The notes under the pieces were generated by a model, which ran no database searches, was not told the DNA's origin, and saw only the letters and a list, made by a program, of their open reading frames with translations. A DNA stretch of 64,000 bases, from positions 75,607 to 139,606 of the forward strand of contig CADEDH010000005.1 in assembly GCA_902826025.1 (NCBI GenBank). Direction: 5' to 3'. Source of the DNA: an uncultured Actinomycetes bacterium. GTDB taxonomy: Bacteria > Actinomycetota > Acidimicrobiia > Acidimicrobiales > SZUA-35. The position numbers were made by a program, and so were the translations under genes. Each line of letters begins with the position of its first letter. Position 1 is the first letter of the stretch. Shown piece after piece: positions 60,608 through 64,000 of the stretch.

Positions 60608-61432
60608 TCAGGAGCGTTCCGGCGGTTCCCCGGCGATCTCCCGTGCCAGGTCGCGGTAAGCCAGGGCGCCCCTGGAAGCGGTGTCGAACACCGTGATCGG
60701 CTGCCCGAAGCTGGGCGCCTCCGACAGCCGAACCGTACGCGGGATGACCGTTTGGCATACCAGCTCCCCGAAGTGCTCCCGCACCTCGGTAGCCACCTGG
60801 CTGGCCAGATTGGTCCGGGCGTCGTACATCACCAACACGATGTGCGACAGGTGGAGATCAGCGTTGAGGTTCCGCTGCACGAGATCCACGTTGCGCAGAA
60901 GCTGCCCCAGACCCTCGAGGGCGTAATACTCGCACTGGATCGGGACCAGCACCTCGGTAGCGGCTGCGAACGCGTTCACGGTCAACAGGCCGAGCGACGG
61001 CGGGCAGTCGATGAAGACGAGGTCGTAGTCGTCCCTGATCTTGTTCAGCGCGTTCTTCAGCCTCATCTCCCGGCTGAAGGCCGGCACCAACTCGATCTCG
61101 GCCCCGGCGAGGTCGAGGTTGGCCGGCGCCAGGAACAGGTTCCGCACCGCCACCGCCTCGATGCAGTCATCCATCGGCACGTCGTGCAGGAGCACGTCGT
61201 ACATCGACGACTGCAGCGTCCGGGGGTTGATACCCAGACCGGTACTGGCATTCCCCTGGGGGTCGAGGTCGACGATGAGGACGCGATGCCCCAGCTCGGC
61301 CGCGGCAGCGCCCAGGTTCACCGCCGTGGTGGTCTTGCCCACGCCGCCCTTCTGGTTGGCCACGGCAATCAAGCGGGCTCCGGTGTTGGTCACCGACTTC
61401 GCCGTCCTTTCACTGGCCTCGAACGTCGTCAA
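60608..61432 (-). CDS. parA: Chromosome partitioning ATPase ParA (Soj)
   Basis: A 274-residue ParA with deviant Walker A VANQKGGVGKTTTAVNL, A' IVDLDPQGNASTGLG and B DLVFIDCPPSLGLLT. Standard Soj length and order, upstream of parB. It moves ParB-bound origins. The ATG is 12 residues before the fold; a downstream start (GARLIAVANQKGG) is less likely. Confidence 0.96.
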   Translation of the reverse strand: MTTFEASERTAKSVTNTGARLIAVANQKGGVGKTTTAVNLGAAAAELGHRVLIVDLDPQGNASTGLGINPRTLQSSMYDVLLHDVPMDDCIEAVAVRNLFLAPANLDLAGAEIELVPAFSREMRLKNALNKIRDDYDLVFIDCPPSLGLLTVNAFAAATEVLVPIQCEYYALEGLGQLLRNVDLVQRNLNADLHLSHIVLVMYDARTNLASQVATEVREHFGELVCQTVIPRTVRLSEAPSFGQPITVFDTASRGALAYRDLAREIAGEPPERS

Positions 61433-61583
61433 CCCTCATTCCTCCTAGTGGCCGTCATCTTGACCGCACAATCCGCCAACGGCAACCTGCCGTGGCGTCG
61501 CCCGGCGAAGGCTCACTCCACCAGCATGCAACGCCCAGGACCCCAGAGGGTGGCAAAGCCCCAACTACCCGTCCGAAGCGGCT

Positions 61584-62267
61584 TCAACGCCCCGGGCCGA
61601 GAAGCGGCTGCCGCGCCTGCAACCGGGCCGATCGAGGCAGGGCCGGGTCCATCTCGCCTCGCCGCTCGAACACCGCGCACCCCGCCCGTTGGTCCACCAT
61701 CACCAGTCCGCACCGGGCCAGTCCGTCGGCTGGATAGGCCCGATACTCCGGCGGCTCACTCAGCACCAGCCGCCCCCCCGGGCGCAGCAATGGTGCCCCG
61801 CACTCCAGGGTAGACGAGGGCGGCCCGAAGCCCCGGGCCATCACTGCGTCGAAACGGCCACGCCGTTCGTCGTCGTGCCCGAACGTCTCCGCCCGGCCAC
61901 ACCACGCCTCGGCCCGCTCCGCCACCCCCAGCTCCACCGCCGCCCACACCAGGAACGACACGCGCTTCTGGATCGCATCGACCAGGACCACCCGCAGCCC
62001 GGGCTGATCCACCAGGAGCGGCAACGACGGCAACCCGCCGCCGGCGCCCAGATCCGCTACCAACCCCCTGCCCACCTCGGGCCACTCGGCGGCTAAAGCC
62101 TCCCAGAACAATCGGGCATGCGCGATCTGGCCTTCGATGGGGCCCGGCCCCAGGAACCCCAATGCCCGCGCCCGATCCAACACGCCGGCCAACGCCCGAT
62201 CGCCCACCTCGTCGCCGTCGTCCCCCACCTCGCAGGGATCGGTCGTTTCACCGTTTGCCGCCATCAT
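61584..62267 (-). CDS. rsmG: 16S rRNA (guanine527-N7)-methyltransferase
   Basis: A 227-residue RsmG/GidB: SAM site LVADLGAGGGLPSLPLLVDQPGLRVVLVDAIQKRVSFL, VMARGFGPPSSTLECGAPLLRPGGRLVLSEPP. It methylates G527 of 16S rRNA. A GGAGGTGGGGG ribosome site precedes two adjacent ATG codons (62267, 62264). The C-terminus has an Arg-rich extension. Usual position before parA. The 150 bp between it and parA hold no gene that I can support. Confidence 0.93.
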   Translation of the reverse strand: MMAANGETTDPCEVGDDGDEVGDRALAGVLDRARALGFLGPGPIEGQIAHARLFWEALAAEWPEVGRGLVADLGAGGGLPSLPLLVDQPGLRVVLVDAIQKRVSFLVWAAVELGVAERAEAWCGRAETFGHDDERRGRFDAVMARGFGPPSSTLECGAPLLRPGGRLVLSEPPEYRAYPADGLARCGLVMVDQRAGCAVFERRGEMDPALPRSARLQARQPLLGPGR

Positions 62268-62376
62268 TCCCCCACCTCCATCGCCGCCGAGCACAGTCGG
62301 CCAAAACGGCCACCGCCGGCCCGCACCCACAGGTACGGACCGGCGGTGGCACCCAACCAGAGTCGGGACGACCCGG

Positions 62377-63564
62377 TCAGCTCTCGACCGTCTCGTCCTC
62401 GCTGCCGCCGGCTTCGGGCTCATCGCCCCCGGCGTGGCCAGGCACTGCGTCGTCCCCAGCATCCACAACGTCATCCACAGCAGCTTCGGGCGCCGAACCG
62501 TTGGTCGACACCTCAGCCACCTCGTCGGCCACCGGGGCATCGTCGGCCTCCTCCACCTCGGCCGGAGCCGCCGCGGCGCGAGCGCCCTCGGCCAACAACA
62601 CCACGACCCGACGGTGAGGCTCGTTCCCGGCGGAGCGGGTCTCGATGCCAGGCTCGCCGCTCAGCGCATCATGCACGACCTTCCGGTCGGCCGAGCTCAT
62701 CGGCTCCAGCAACCGCTCCCGCCCGTCGAGGCGAACGGCAGCCGCCGCCTCCAACGCAAAGGCCCGTAGGGCCTCCCGACGAACCTCGCGGTAACCGCCC
62801 ACGTCGACTTTGATGCGGATGCTGCTGGGAGCGCTTCGCTGCACGGATACCCGCGCCAGCTCCTGGATGGCATCGAGGGTCCGGGCCTTGGGCCCGACCA
62901 TCAGGCCGTGGCGGACCTCCACCATGCCCAGCACACCCTCGTCGTCATCCGACGTGATCGTGACCCGACCATCGTTCCCGAACGCCTCGCTCAGGCCCGA
63001 CAAGAAGGCCTCCAGTTGACTCGAGACCTCTTCCATGCTCGCCTCCTCGACGGGCTCGCGGCTGCTGTGCCGATCGCTTCCTCCGGATCGGCCGTTACCC
63101 GATCCGCCGCCGCCACCTTCACCCCGGCCCCGGCCAGCGCCGGTCCGGCCGCCTCGGCCCCGACCGGCCGAGTCTTCGGCCGGCGGCACCGTGACCACCG
63201 CAGCGTCGTCGGAATCGGCCTCGACCGACCCGTTGGACGACTCGGCCCGGGCATCGTCACGAGCCCGTCCACCGCCGCCGCCGGTTCCCCGGCCGCGACT
63301 GCGCGTGCCCGTAGCACTTGATCCGCCGGCGGCAGCGCCGCCCTCGGTCTTCCGTCGGGAGCGTCCCCGCTCCACCTTGGGCCGGGTGCCCTTGGGTTTG
63401 ACCCGGGCTCGGATGCGGGCGTTGCCCCGCTGTCGGCCGAAGAGCCCCTGGCGAGGCTCCTCGAGAATCTCGATCTCCGCCTCCGACTCGTCAACGCCGA
63501 GATTGTCCAGGGCCAGATCGATCGCTTCAGGAAGCGACTTGGCCGTGATGTTGACCCATTCCAC
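62377..63564 (-). CDS. khpB: KhpB/Jag RNA-binding protein with long disordered segments
   Basis: A 395-residue protein: Jag-N domain (MEWVNITAKSLPEAIDLALDNLGVDESEAEIEILEEPRQGLFG), an approximately 110-residue Arg/Gly-rich linker, a KH domain (LGMVEVRHGLMVGPKARTLDAIQELA), an R3H domain (GGYREVRREALRAFALEAAAAV) and an acidic tail of about 80 residues. KhpB with KhpA binds many RNAs and affects cell division. Typical proteins are about 200-250 residues, so the linker and tail are extra. 9 bp after yidC. Confidence 0.9.
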   Translation of the reverse strand: MEWVNITAKSLPEAIDLALDNLGVDESEAEIEILEEPRQGLFGRQRGNARIRARVKPKGTRPKVERGRSRRKTEGGAAAGGSSATGTRSRGRGTGGGGGRARDDARAESSNGSVEADSDDAAVVTVPPAEDSAGRGRGGRTGAGRGRGEGGGGGSGNGRSGGSDRHSSREPVEEASMEEVSSQLEAFLSGLSEAFGNDGRVTITSDDDEGVLGMVEVRHGLMVGPKARTLDAIQELARVSVQRSAPSSIRIKVDVGGYREVRREALRAFALEAAAAVRLDGRERLLEPMSSADRKVVHDALSGEPGIETRSAGNEPHRRVVVLLAEGARAAAAPAEVEEADDAPVADEVAEVSTNGSAPEAAVDDVVDAGDDAVPGHAGGDEPEAGGSEDETVES

Positions 63565-63573
63565 GCGTTACCT

Positions 63574-64000
63574 CTACCTCTTCCGCTTCCTCTTCGAGTC
63601 AGTTGGTTTGGTGCCCTTCGGCGTGACGCGGCTCGACGGTTCCGACCGGTTACGTGACGCCTGGGCCCGGGCCTTGCTGTCGCGACGCTGGGCCCAGGCC
63701 TGCTCGCGTTCAGCACTGCTCATCTTGCCGTGACTCTGGTCACTGTCCGACGTTGCCGACCCATTGGTCGACGCCGACGAGCCGTTTGCCGACCCGTTCG
63801 ATCCGTTCCGCCCGGCGCCACTGCGTCCGGACTCCCTTCGGCCCGGCGGTTTACCGCCGCCGCTGCCATCGCCCTTCGCCCCCGTCTTGCCTTTCGAGGC
63901 GCCGCCCTTGGCCTCCTCCACCTCGACGGCCTTGGCCGCTTCGGCTTCCGCTTCCCGAGCCTTCACCTTGTCCTCGGTGTAGAACGCCCGGGAGATGTAG
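63574..64000 (-). CDS. yidC: Membrane insertase YidC, 3' end only
   Basis: The open frame continues past the right edge. The visible C-terminus reads YISRAFYTEDKVKAREAEAEAAKAVEVEEAKGG, then a Gly/Ser/Asn-rich stretch and a basic KRKRKR end; the conserved core is outside the window. Identity is inferred from order (rsmG, khpB, then yidC) and from the basic cytoplasmic tail that contacts ribosomes. Low-complexity tail is unusually long. Confidence 0.72.
   Translation of the reverse strand, partial: YISRAFYTEDKVKAREAEAEAAKAVEVEEAKGGASKGKTGAKGDGSGGGKPPGRRESGRSGAGRNGSNGSANGSSASTNGSATSDSDQSHGKMSSAEREQAWAQRRDSKARAQASRNRSEPSSRVTPKGTKPTDSKRKRKR

Noticed and set aside
62240-62260. Second parS at the rsmG start
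   Set aside because: CGTTTCACCG carries only part of one half-site and the other half does not match, so it is not above chance.

Overview
The window is a high-GC chromosomal segment from an actinobacterium, most plausibly Acidimicrobiia or a near relative. The signs are dense GC-rich coding, many GTG starts, abundant leaderless promoters (a TANNNT box 6-8 nt before the start codon), actinobacterial families (DUF5318, DUF6049, SCO6745-type, DUF2277, F420/LLM oxidoreductases) and the actinobacterial origin-flanking gene order at the right end. The taxon is an inference; there is no rRNA or tRNA gene to confirm it.

Left part (1-35 kb) is metabolic and accessory. It holds an ABM monooxygenase and an LLM oxidoreductase, a GGDEF-EAL protein, and a LacI repressor divergent from a fructose/ribose-type ABC importer (binding protein, permease, ATPase) whose promoter carries two CG-centred operators. 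Next come an SCO6745-type protein, two amidohydrolases, a secreted protein, a molybdopterin oxidoreductase with an NTF2-like partner, and a TcuA/PrpF/PrpB-like tricarboxylate cluster. These are followed by RidA, a hotdog protein with an enoyl-CoA hydratase, an ECF42-type sigma factor with its DGPF protein, an ATC hydrolase-like protein, a YfcE-type phosphoesterase, a cyclase, a DUF4153 membrane protein, an OmpR-type two-component system, a PhyH oxygenase, an MBL hydrolase, and small DUF2277, lipoprotein, DinB, LLM and NUDIX genes.

Right part (35-64 kb) is the origin-proximal core. On the minus strand, rpsF-ssb-rpsR-rplI-dnaB form a tight block in which dnaB is interrupted by two inteins. Upstream of it lie a bifunctional penicillin-binding protein, a DUF5318 gene, the CCA-adding enzyme and a histone-deacetylase-like enzyme. 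On the plus strand, GNAT, DUF6049, Ser/Thr kinase, SigM-type sigma, anti-sigma, membrane protein, trxB and trxA follow; the murJ gene usual at this position in actinobacteria is absent. Then, on the minus strand, come an extra ParA plus a ribbon-helix-helix protein, about 1 kb without a gene, a small LAGLIDADG protein beside a parS-like site, parB, parA, rsmG, khpB (jag) and the 3' end of yidC. oriC and dnaA should lie just beyond the right edge.

The most unusual elements are the two-intein DnaB (one intein with class 3 features in the P-loop), the extra ParA/RHH cassette with its adjacent gene-free kilobase, a strongly folded 93-nt element before a 66-aa membrane protein, the TcuA-PrpF-PrpB gene set, and a kinase carrying repeated Thr-Val/Met-Arg motifs in its linker.
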